Assembly: GCA_004211905.1 (NCBI GenBank)
Contig: SHBP01000010.1
Span: forward strand, 20,169 to 84,168
DNA: 64,000 bases
Direction of reading: 5' to 3'
From: SAR92 clade bacterium
GTDB taxonomy: Bacteria; Pseudomonadota; Gammaproteobacteria; Pseudomonadales; Porticoccaceae
Shown here: positions 44,954 to 53,106 of the stretch, piece after piece
Numbering within the stretch: the stretch's first letter is position 1
Layout: each line of letters opens with the position of its first letter
Notes under the pieces: model-generated
What the model was told of the DNA's origin: nothing
The model's input: only the letters and a program-made list of their open reading frames with translations
Database searches by the model: none
Program-made: the position numbers and the translations under genes

Positions 44954-47092
44954 TTAAAAGCTGTATTCCGCTTTTAATAACAAAGTACGCGGCCGTACAT
45001 AGGTATCCAGAGCAAATGCGCCCCCTGGGAAAACCGCATCTTTTTCATCCAGAAGGTTATCAGCACTCAGGAAAACGTTCCAGTTGTCGGCCATTGCGCC
45101 AACGCGGAAGTTTAAGTATGTCAATGCGTCTGTTTCGAGGACCGGTTGCGCCGGGAAAGTTCGGACGAAAACGGAAAACCCTTCAGCGTATTGCATGTCG
45201 AGTCTAGCTACCCCTCGCAAAGCACTACTCCAATTGAAGTCATAAGCTAACGATGCCGATGCTGTTCGTTTTGGCGTATATTGCGACGCATCACCCTCAG
45301 CAACGTTTGCTGGAGCACTACTGTCCACCTTGTCATACTCTCGGCCAACATAACCTGCTGTCACATTAAAAGTCAGGTCCTCAGTTAGTTTCACCCCAAC
45401 AGCTAAATCAGCTCCAGGACCAGATGCCGAGTCAACATTCGTGGTTCTGCCGCGGCCATTTTCCGTAATGGCTATCTGAACATCATCGTAATCCGAGTAA
45501 TAAATAGCTCCATCTAAATTAACACGACCATCAAAGAACGTCCCTCGCCCACCGACTTCATAGAGAGTAGCCTCTTCTGGATCGAAGGTTGGAATAGATG
45601 AACCAGCCCCATTAATCCCTCCACTGCGGAATCCTTTGGAAACAGTTGCATAGACAGAGGCGCTTTCAGAAACGCTCCAAAGAAGATTCAATCGCGGAGT
45701 CACCGCATCGAATGACTGATCTTCAGGACTCATATCCATAGGTTCTGGCCCTCCTAATAAGAGGACCGATGGCTCTTGATCCTCATCAAAATAACGCATA
45801 CCAAATGACGCTGTAAAGGTCTCAGAAAATTCGTAGCTAAGCTCTCCAAACACAGCCCATGACTTAGAATCTATCGGAGCCGTTCCTGTAGTTACCTGGG
45901 GAGGAAACCCAAAGAATTCTGGGTAGCTTAAAATTTGTGTCTGTGACGTATCGGTTTTTCGATAGAATGCACCAACCGTGTAATTTAAAGGCCTATCCCA
46001 ATTAGAATTTACTCGAATTTCTTGAGTCAAGGTTTCAGACTCACGATCCTCCAACTCAATGGAACCAAACGCGTTAGGCGGGAAAAATGCATTAACGAAT
46101 TCCGACTTGAAGTTAATTTTGCGATCCAGATAACCGGTTGAACTCATTATGGTGGCATTCTCTATTTCATAATTGAGTATCAGGTTTAGCAGGTCCCACT
46201 CATCGGAAACAGGCGTTGCAAACGGTGTATTCACGTCACGCTCATTCGTCGCGCCCCTATTATCAACATTTAAAAGGTTAAAGCCACTTTCACTGAGCTC
46301 ATGATTATTATTATCCTGCTCGAACTCGTAGTGCATCCACATAAGTGAAGCGTTGAAGCTTTCACTAGGCTTGAACAAGACCTTTGCGCGAACAAAGTCA
46401 CGCTTTGCCTCATTGACATCAGACTCACCCATCGCGGTGTTGTCAATCCAACCTCCAATATCTTCTGTTGATGCAGCAATACGTATGGCAAGCTTGTCTT
46501 CTATAAGCGGCAAATTTACGACCCCATTAATCTCATTACCATTACTGCCATCATCGATACTACTGAAACCTACACCTAAGCTACCACCAACCTCATCCAA
46601 ATCAGGAGAGTTAGACACAAATCTTATAGTACCGCCAATGGAACCTGCACCATATAAAGTGCCCTGAGGACCACGCAAAACCTCAACACGCTGGATGTCT
46701 AAGAGCGGAACATCTAGCGTTCTTTGAGTAGCATCGCTGTTAACGCTCACTTCGTCTAAATAACGTCCAACTGTTGGCGATCCAAGACCCACGCCCGACG
46801 AGGCGCCACGTATTTGGACGCGATCCTGCCCTGGCTGATTGTTCGTTATAGAGAGTCCGGGGACCGAGTACTGCATGTCTTTAATGTCCATCGCTCCTCT
46901 GGCCTTGATCTCCTTCTCATCAAAAGCTGAAATGGCAAAAGGAATATCCAATATGCTCTGTTCCCGTTTCTGGGCTGTGACAATAATTTCGTCCATAGAA
47001 TCAGAGTCTTCTGCTAAGACCTGAGAGTTCATGAGCACTGTTGCACTGACCGTAGTCATCAGCAGTTTTTTAGAAAACGCTATTTTTTTCAT
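44954..47092 (-). CDS. TonB-dependent outer-membrane receptor
   Basis: 712 residues. Signal peptide MKKIAFSKKLLMTTVSATVLMNSQVLA, TonB-box/plug start MDEIIVTAQKREQSILDIPFA, plug segment IQRVEVLRGPQGTLYGAGSIGGTIRFVS, then a barrel ending KAEYSF. The ATG at 47092 has GGGGGAAAG just upstream; the frame continuing to 47194 overlaps the operator candidate. It is divergent from the XRE-cupin gene and shares a 16-bp palindrome with the FKBP operon, so it is probably the uptake receptor for the substrate of the D-amino-acid genes. Ligand not readable from the sequence. Confidence 0.92.
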   Translation of the reverse strand: MKKIAFSKKLLMTTVSATVLMNSQVLAEDSDSMDEIIVTAQKREQSILDIPFAISAFDEKEIKARGAMDIKDMQYSVPGLSITNNQPGQDRVQIRGASSGVGLGSPTVGRYLDEVSVNSDATQRTLDVPLLDIQRVEVLRGPQGTLYGAGSIGGTIRFVSNSPDLDEVGGSLGVGFSSIDDGSNGNEINGVVNLPLIEDKLAIRIAASTEDIGGWIDNTAMGESDVNEAKRDFVRAKVLFKPSESFNASLMWMHYEFEQDNNNHELSESGFNLLNVDNRGATNERDVNTPFATPVSDEWDLLNLILNYEIENATIMSSTGYLDRKINFKSEFVNAFFPPNAFGSIELEDRESETLTQEIRVNSNWDRPLNYTVGAFYRKTDTSQTQILSYPEFFGFPPQVTTGTAPIDSKSWAVFGELSYEFSETFTASFGMRYFDEDQEPSVLLLGGPEPMDMSPEDQSFDAVTPRLNLLWSVSESASVYATVSKGFRSGGINGAGSSIPTFDPEEATLYEVGGRGTFFDGRVNLDGAIYYSDYDDVQIAITENGRGRTTNVDSASGPGADLAVGVKLTEDLTFNVTAGYVGREYDKVDSSAPANVAEGDASQYTPKRTASASLAYDFNWSSALRGVARLDMQYAEGFSVFVRTFPAQPVLETDALTYLNFRVGAMADNWNVFLSADNLLDEKDAVFPGGAFALDTYVRPRTLLLKAEYSF

Positions 47093-47158
47093 ATCTTTCC
47101 CCCATCCTTTATGTTGTAGTAATATCTCTCCGTCCAATAAAGTGCTGAACGATACTTT

Positions 47159-47174
47159 GGTTAATATATTATCC
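47159..47174. promoter_or_regulatory. 16-bp operator-like palindrome (receptor side)
   Basis: GGTTAATATATTATCC, one mismatch from a perfect GGATAA-N4-TTATCC palindrome. It lies 67 bases upstream of the TonB receptor start. A near-identical element occurs at 48005-48020. Confidence 0.6.
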
Positions 47175-47194
47175 ATAATGACGGAAGAATACAA

Positions 47195-47211
47195 CTATTG
47201 ATCGGCAATAG
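47195..47211. promoter_or_regulatory. inverted repeat CTATTG-N5-CAATAG
   Basis: Perfect 6-bp arms around five bases, between the receptor and regulator genes; a weaker candidate for a regulator site or promoter element. Confidence 0.35.
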
Positions 47212-47348
47212 GTCAACTAAGCTGATGTAAGTAGACTGTATAGTGAAGCTCTCCTTTACTAAAAAGGTCAGAAAAGACGGTGTCTTGCGCCACATTAACT
47301 TGGCAGGCGCCTGACAGAATAAAACTCTAAATAAACAGTTGAGATGAT

Positions 47349-47909
47349 ATGAATGACACCATTACTCAAGATGTCGGCGAACGACTGAAAGCTCAGCGTA
47401 AGCGCTATGGGCTATCTCAAAGACAGCTTGCTGAAAAGGCTGGTCTGACTCATGGTACGGTTTCTTTTATCGAACGCAACAAAATCAGCCCATCAATAGG
47501 CACTCTGCGTCAAATCTTAGACAGCATCTCGATGACTCTATCAGACTTTTTCTCAGACCATCACGATGAGGAGGTGGACTTCTTCTACTCCAAAGAAGAC
47601 CTGCTAGAAGTCGGATCAGGCGGGGTGTCACTGCTTCAAATAGGGAAAAATCTCAACGGACTTCCTCTACAAATCCTGCTAGAACGCTACCCACCGATGT
47701 CAGAAACAGCGAGCATGCCATACCGTTGCCGATCTGGCGAGGAAGGAGGCTTTATTATTGAAGGAGAGATTGAAATAACAGTTAATGGTTACACTCGGAT
47801 ACTGAAGCAAAACGAAGGGTATCTATTTCCTTCGCATCTAGAACACAGAATGCGTAACATCGGCGACGTGGACTGCGTGATCGTCAGCGCATGCACCCCA
47901 CCAGCCTAA
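47349..47909 (+). CDS. XRE-family regulator with cupin domain
   Basis: 186 residues: N-terminal helix-turn-helix (GERLKAQRKRYGLSQRQLAEKAGLTHGTVSFIERNKISPSIGTLRQILDSI, about 10-60) and a C-terminal cupin (about 105-180; CRSGEEGGFIIEGEIEITVNGYTRILKQNEGYLFPSHLEHRMRN). This PuuR/SutR-type build usually senses amines, amino acids or derivatives. It lies between the TonB receptor and the FKBP operon, each carrying a copy of one 16-bp palindrome, and is therefore the probable regulator of both. Confidence 0.9.
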   Translation: MNDTITQDVGERLKAQRKRYGLSQRQLAEKAGLTHGTVSFIERNKISPSIGTLRQILDSISMTLSDFFSDHHDEEVDFFYSKEDLLEVGSGGVSLLQIGKNLNGLPLQILLERYPPMSETASMPYRCRSGEEGGFIIEGEIEITVNGYTRILKQNEGYLFPSHLEHRMRNIGDVDCVIVSACTPPA

Positions 47910-48004
47910 ATCGTCTGGTAGTACCTCAGCAAAAACACTCCATCGAGAATAAAACCAAAGGGCAGGGCAAAAGCCCTCGTTAGATTGATCAACATTTCAC
48001 TTTA

Positions 48005-48020
48005 GGATAACATATTATCC
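48005..48020. promoter_or_regulatory. 16-bp operator-like palindrome (FKBP operon side)
   Basis: GGATAACATATTATCC: perfect GGATAA/TTATCC arms around CATA, 25 bases before the FKBP start. Fourteen of 16 bases match the element at 47159-47174. Confidence 0.6.
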
Positions 48021-48044
48021 AATTCATCCCTTTTAGGTATCCTT

Positions 48045-48749
48045 ATGCTATTCAGATACACCTGCCTCAGCGTGTTACTAACTGTGTCGCAGGTCGCGGT
48101 CGCTAATTCAAACAATTCTCCCATTACAGTTAATCTTAGTGAGGCCAGTGATAGTCAAAAACTGAGTTACATACTGGGTATTGATATGCATGAAAAACGC
48201 TCACGTCAGGGCTTTATATTGGATCCAGAAATGGTGGCCCAAGCTATTCGTGACGAGCAGACCGGCATGCAACCGCAAATATCATCGGCTGAGTATATGC
48301 GCATAGTCCTCCTTAAGCGCGAAAAAATTGCTGAATTCGAGGCTAGCTGGCAAGCACTATCCAAAAAAAACCTGACTGATGGAAAGGTCTTTTTAGCAAC
48401 CAAAGCTCTAGAGCCAGGGATAATGACCACCGAAAGTGGCCTGCTATACAAAATTCTACGCCCGGGAACTGGCCACCACCCCAACGAAAACGATATGGCC
48501 AGAGTGCATTATCGTGGCACTTTGCTAAATGGCGAAGAGTTCGATAGCTCCTTTAAACGGGGCAAGCCCATAGATTTCCCCGTCGGTAAAGTCAGGCCTG
48601 CTATGAAAGAAATACTGATGCTGATGCGTGAAGGTGCCAAGTGGGTATTCTATGCTCCACCTCATTTGGGATATGGTAATGAAGGTGCTGGACCTATTGG
48701 CCCCAATGAGACACTGACCACTGAAATAGAGTTGATTGAAATTCTATAG
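48045..48749 (+). CDS. periplasmic FKBP-type peptidyl-prolyl isomerase
   Basis: 234 residues with a signal peptide (TCLSVLLTVSQVAVANS). Mip/FkpA layout: N-terminal helical dimerisation domain (SDSQKLSYILGIDMHEKRSRQGFILDPEMVAQAI) and C-terminal FKBP domain (ARVHYRGTLLNGEEFDSSFKRGKPIDFPVGKVRPAMKEIL ... PPHLGYGNEGAG). Catalyses proline cis-trans change in periplasmic proteins or peptides. Being first of the operon with the serine hydrolase and amidohydrolase is unusual for a housekeeping chaperone; it may help fold these exported enzymes. One base overlap with the next frame when that starts at its GTG. Confidence 0.92.
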   Translation: MLFRYTCLSVLLTVSQVAVANSNNSPITVNLSEASDSQKLSYILGIDMHEKRSRQGFILDPEMVAQAIRDEQTGMQPQISSAEYMRIVLLKREKIAEFEASWQALSKKNLTDGKVFLATKALEPGIMTTESGLLYKILRPGTGHHPNENDMARVHYRGTLLNGEEFDSSFKRGKPIDFPVGKVRPAMKEILMLMREGAKWVFYAPPHLGYGNEGAGPIGPNETLTTEIELIEIL

Positions 48750-48808
48750 TGAACAATCAAAGTTCTCACATACTATTTAGGCAGGCACATAATTATGGAT
48801 TCATCGAT

Positions 48809-49915
48809 ATGTTAAAAGCGACATTTGCACTTTTTTTGGCTCTGGTCTCTAGCGTTATCTTTGCAGATTCTGCTAGCTTAAAAACCATATCTAAAGCAAT
48901 AGAAAGTAATTATATTGATCTTGATCGAACAGATGGACCCGGATGCTCCGTAGGCTATGCTCGCAATGGGGTGCTGATATACCAACGTCAGTTTGGAATG
49001 GCCAACCTGGAACACAATATCCCTATCGACTCAACTACAGTTTTCCGCATCGGCTCTACTAGTAAACAGTTTGTAGCCACCAGCATCGCCATGCTGTCAC
49101 TGCAGGGTAAGCTGGATCTAGATGACGATATTCATACAGTACTGCCGGATTTACCTGACTATGGTCAGCCGGTAACGATTCGCCAAATGGTCAATCACAG
49201 CAGTGGCATCCAGGATTACATGCCAATTTTAGCGGCGCTCTACGGCAACCTGGACGGCAATTTTCATCTCGGTGAAGACATTTTACGTTATCTCTACCGA
49301 ATGAATCGCCTCGACTTCGAACCTGGCAGCCAGTACGCCTATAGCAATTCAGCCTATATACTGTTGGCTCAGGCCGTAGAAGCTGTCAGCGGCCAGACCA
49401 TGCGCGAATTTGCAGAGGAGAATATTTTTAAACCTCTGGAAATGCACAACACGCATTTTCACGACAACCATCGTGAACTTGTCAAACATCGCGCCGATGG
49501 TTATTTAAATATTGATGGCCAGTGGCAGAAACACAATACTAATCTCGAAATCGTGGGTGACGGCGGCGTATTCTCCACTATCGAAGACCTGGTGACCTGG
49601 TACAACAACTTCACCGATAACCGTCTGCTAGGCGGAACCCAGCTAATGAAAATACTGACAACGCCAGCCGCTTACACCGAAGGGCAGGCCAAATATCGAA
49701 CCTGGCCCACAAAGTATAGCTTCGGCAATATGTACCTGAAGTTCGGCGGCAAGACACTGTTTGGCCACAGTGGCGGCTTTGTCGGTTTTGTTTCTGCACC
49801 CTACCGGATTCAGGAGACTAACGAAATCATGGTATCCCTCTGTAATTACAAATTTAAGGGCAATGTTAATCGAGTATTTGACACGGTTGAAAAGATTTAT
49901 AGGGATAGTAAATGA
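48809..49915 (+). CDS. serine hydrolase, beta-lactamase / D-aminopeptidase class C fold
   Basis: 368 residues with signal peptide MLKATFALFLALVSSVIFAD. Penicillin-binding-protein-type active site: SxxK in FRIGSTSKQF (nucleophile S83, K86), YSN in QYAYSNSAYILL, and the HSG triad element in LFGHSGGFVGF. This class includes D-alanyl-D-alanine carboxypeptidases, D-aminopeptidases and esterases; in this context D-amino acid release is a reasonable guess. An in-frame GTG at 48749 touching the previous stop would add 20 residues before the signal peptide and is less likely. The stop overlaps the next start by four bases. Confidence 0.85.
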   Translation: MLKATFALFLALVSSVIFADSASLKTISKAIESNYIDLDRTDGPGCSVGYARNGVLIYQRQFGMANLEHNIPIDSTTVFRIGSTSKQFVATSIAMLSLQGKLDLDDDIHTVLPDLPDYGQPVTIRQMVNHSSGIQDYMPILAALYGNLDGNFHLGEDILRYLYRMNRLDFEPGSQYAYSNSAYILLAQAVEAVSGQTMREFAEENIFKPLEMHNTHFHDNHRELVKHRADGYLNIDGQWQKHNTNLEIVGDGGVFSTIEDLVTWYNNFTDNRLLGGTQLMKILTTPAAYTEGQAKYRTWPTKYSFGNMYLKFGGKTLFGHSGGFVGFVSAPYRIQETNEIMVSLCNYKFKGNVNRVFDTVEKIYRDSK

Positions 49916-52900
49916 AGAATAAGTATGAAAATGTCTGTTTTCAGGGATTACTACTACCTTGGTTATTGTTTTTCCTCAGCACACCAGCTTGCACACAAGC
50001 ACCCTCGTCTATTGCAGTTAACTTTGAGACCAATGAAGGTAGTTGGATGTCACTGGACGTTGCCCCAAACGGCGACTATTTAGTGTTCGAATTGCTCGGC
50101 GATATTTATCAATTACCCATCACCGGTGGTAACGCCAAAACCATTATTGATGGTCGTGACTTTGCCTCGCAGCCGCGCTTTTCACCTGATGGCAAGCAAC
50201 TGGTATTTGTTAGTGATCGCAGTGGAGAAGACAACTTATGGCTGGCTAATGCTGACGGTAGTGATTCTAAACAATTAAGTAAGCGTAATGACGGTGAGTT
50301 AATTTCTCCCGTCTGGTCGCGCGACGGCCAAACCATCTATGTATCCCAACTGGCCAGCCGACGCAGCATGAGCACCAACATTGAACTATGGGCTTACCCC
50401 ATAGATGGCAGTGAGCCTGAAAAAATAAGCACGCCCAATATGGGTCGCGGGTCACTGTTTGTCTCCGCCTTTCCTCCTGGCGCCTATGGGGCACAGCCAT
50501 CAGCCAATAATGAACTGCTCTTCACCGCTGCAACCCCGCGACGTTATGATGGCGACACCCCCCCGCGCGCAGAAATTATGAAGGTTAATCTGCAAAGTGG
50601 CACTGTCAGCTCGATTACTGATAATAGCAGATCTGCATTTAAAGTAATGCTGTCTAACGATGGTAATTGGTTGGCCTTTGCCGAGCTGCATAATAATAAA
50701 ACCGGACTACGACTGCGCGATTTAGAGACTGATGAAGAACGTTGGTTAGTGCAGGATATTGGCTTTAATGCGTTGGAGTCCTGGGCTTCCCGCGACCTGC
50801 TACCGGGTTTTTCCTTTACTCCAGACAATGATGCACTGGTGATTGCCTATGGCGGTAAAATTCATCGAGTCCGCCTCAGCGACGGCCAGGTTACCCCTAT
50901 TCCGTTTAACGCCAATATAGAAATAGCTATCGAACCAAGGGTCAACACTAAAGTCAGCATTGACCAGGGCCCGGTTATTGCCAAGCTGACCAAGGGAGCT
51001 GTTATTTCCCCTGACGGATCGCAATATGCTTTCTCTGCCTTTGGTCGTCTTTACCAAATGGAGACTACAGACCAGACTCCCCTCAAACTGACCTCAAGAG
51101 GAAGTTTTGGTGAGTTTCAACCGGCCTGGTCAGCAGATGGTAAATGGCTGGCCTATGTGACCTGGAGTGCTTCAGAGGGTGGAGCCCTATGGAAAGTCCC
51201 CACCGATGGCAGCGGCCCGGCGGAAAAACTAACACCCGGTAATGCCTACTACCGCGACCCAGTTTGGACCCCAGACGGTCAGACTATTTTGGCAGTGCAG
51301 GCACCCAAAACTGCACGATTGGAAAACGCTCGTGGTGAGCTTGTCGGGGCCGAGCAGATTGTCAACATCGACAGTAGTGGCGGCAAACCTTTCGCTATAG
51401 CTCCAGCAGGCGGCGCGGTCCGAGTGCATTTTAGTGAGGACCCACAACGCTTTTACGCCTACTCCCCACGCCTGGGTCTAAGCTCATGGAAGTTGGATGG
51501 TAGCGATCAGCAAACCCACCTGCGAGTAATGGGTCTTGCTAATCCAGCCGGCTACCCCGCTATGGCTAGCGATATCCTATTAAGTCCCAATGGCCAGCAC
51601 GCGGTGGCAGCAGTTGCCAGCCAGCTTTATCTTATCGATATGTCGGCAGTGCCGGCCGAACAAGCGCCCATTAACGTTTATGCTGCACCGGCCTCAGAAG
51701 ACCATACATATCAGGACAATGCATTTAGCAAAATTACCACGCTGGGCAGTGACCATTTTTCCTGGGGAGATTCACAAACCATATCCTGGTCTGCGGGCAC
51801 TACCCTTTACCACAAGTCTATTGATTCAGATGTGGTCAGCGAACTTAATGTGCTAGTGCAGCAGCCCCGCAGCACTCCTGAGAATGATATCGCTCTGCAA
51901 GGTGCCCGCATTATCACCATGGATAGCGACAGGGTTATTGAAAATGGCGATATACTGATTCGCGGCAATCGCATTCAGGCTGTGGGTAAATCTGGCAAAG
52001 TAAAAATCCCTCAATCAGCCACTATTATTAATATGCGCGGCAAAACAATTATGCCCGGCATCGTTGATATCCATGCCCACTGGAGTCACAAGCGCTCGGT
52101 GCTGGATCTGCAAAATCACAACGCCTATGCCAACCTCGCCTATGGCGTCACCAGCATCCGCGACCCCCAGTCAATGACTGATGATATTTTTATCTACAGC
52201 GATGCGGTGGCTACCGGCGAGATGGTTGGCCCGAGAATTTTCTCCACCGGGCGGGGCGTGTTTTTCTTTAATCATTTTCAGTCCTATGAACAGGTCTATG
52301 CCGTACTGGAGCGCTACAAAAAGAAATATCGCACCCACCTAATAAAGTCTTATCTGCCCGGCAGCCGTCAGGTGCGCCAGTGGGTTATCCGAGCATGCCA
52401 TGAACTTGGTCTGATAGTAACGGCGGAGGGTGGTGCCGACGCAAAAATGAATATAACCTTTGCCCTGGATGGCTTTAGCGGCACCGAGCACGCCGTGCCA
52501 ATTGTGCCTCTGTACAAAGATATTATTCAGCTCTTCGCTCAATCCGGCATTAGCTACACCCCCACGCTGTTAGTCAGTTTTGGAGGGCCCTTTGCCGTCG
52601 ATCACTTTATTAGTAACCAGATTGGCCTCAGTGATAAAAAGCTGCTTCGCTTTATGCCGCCAAAACTAATCAGTCAGCGCATCGAAAAAGTTAATGATGT
52701 CGAGCCAGAGCAGCATATCTACCCACAGGTCGCCAAAGGCGCAAAAGATATTCTAGAGGCTGGAGGCAATGTGGGGCTAGGCGGTCATGGAGAGATGCAA
52801 GGCCTACAGGTTCACTGGGAGATGTGGGCCATGGCCTCCGGTGGCATGAACAACCTGGATGTGTTGCGCGTAGCAACCGTCGAGAGCGCAAGGGCCATTG

Positions 52901-53106
52901 GGCTGGACAACGAAATAGGCACTATTGAGGCGGGCAAGCTAGCCGATCTGATAGTGATGGATAGCAACCCCCTGGACGACATTACTCATACCAACAGCAT
53001 TAACCGAGTGATGGTTAATGGCGTTTTATACGATGCCGAAACCCTTGCCCAACAGTGGCCGGAAAAACAAGACCTACCCATAGCCTGGTGGCAGAAAAAC
53101 TTATGA
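49912..53106 (+). CDS. TolB-type WD40 / amidohydrolase fusion protein
   Basis: 1064 residues. Exported: hydrophobic N-terminus LLLPWLLFFLSTPACTQA (weak lipobox). Residues about 40-610 are TolB/WD40-like beta-propeller repeats (PRFSPDGKQLVFVSDRSG, PVWSRDGQTIYVS, PAWSADGKWLAYV, PVWTPDGQTILAV). Residues about 655-1060 are an amidohydrolase with metal motif MPGIVDIHAHWSHKRS and late GLGGHGEMQG, IGTIEAGKLADLIVMDSNPLDD. Members of this fused family are described as imidazolonepropionase-like or prolidase-like peptidases. Four-base start overlap with the serine hydrolase and a similar overlap with the flavoprotein make one translational chain. Confidence 0.85.
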   Translation: MKNKYENVCFQGLLLPWLLFFLSTPACTQAPSSIAVNFETNEGSWMSLDVAPNGDYLVFELLGDIYQLPITGGNAKTIIDGRDFASQPRFSPDGKQLVFVSDRSGEDNLWLANADGSDSKQLSKRNDGELISPVWSRDGQTIYVSQLASRRSMSTNIELWAYPIDGSEPEKISTPNMGRGSLFVSAFPPGAYGAQPSANNELLFTAATPRRYDGDTPPRAEIMKVNLQSGTVSSITDNSRSAFKVMLSNDGNWLAFAELHNNKTGLRLRDLETDEERWLVQDIGFNALESWASRDLLPGFSFTPDNDALVIAYGGKIHRVRLSDGQVTPIPFNANIEIAIEPRVNTKVSIDQGPVIAKLTKGAVISPDGSQYAFSAFGRLYQMETTDQTPLKLTSRGSFGEFQPAWSADGKWLAYVTWSASEGGALWKVPTDGSGPAEKLTPGNAYYRDPVWTPDGQTILAVQAPKTARLENARGELVGAEQIVNIDSSGGKPFAIAPAGGAVRVHFSEDPQRFYAYSPRLGLSSWKLDGSDQQTHLRVMGLANPAGYPAMASDILLSPNGQHAVAAVASQLYLIDMSAVPAEQAPINVYAAPASEDHTYQDNAFSKITTLGSDHFSWGDSQTISWSAGTTLYHKSIDSDVVSELNVLVQQPRSTPENDIALQGARIITMDSDRVIENGDILIRGNRIQAVGKSGKVKIPQSATIINMRGKTIMPGIVDIHAHWSHKRSVLDLQNHNAYANLAYGVTSIRDPQSMTDDIFIYSDAVATGEMVGPRIFSTGRGVFFFNHFQSYEQVYAVLERYKKKYRTHLIKSYLPGSRQVRQWVIRACHELGLIVTAEGGADAKMNITFALDGFSGTEHAVPIVPLYKDIIQLFAQSGISYTPTLLVSFGGPFAVDHFISNQIGLSDKKLLRFMPPKLISQRIEKVNDVEPEQHIYPQVAKGAKDILEAGGNVGLGGHGEMQGLQVHWEMWAMASGGMNNLDVLRVATVESARAIGLDNEIGTIEAGKLADLIVMDSNPLDDITHTNSINRVMVNGVLYDAETLAQQWPEKQDLPIAWWQKNL

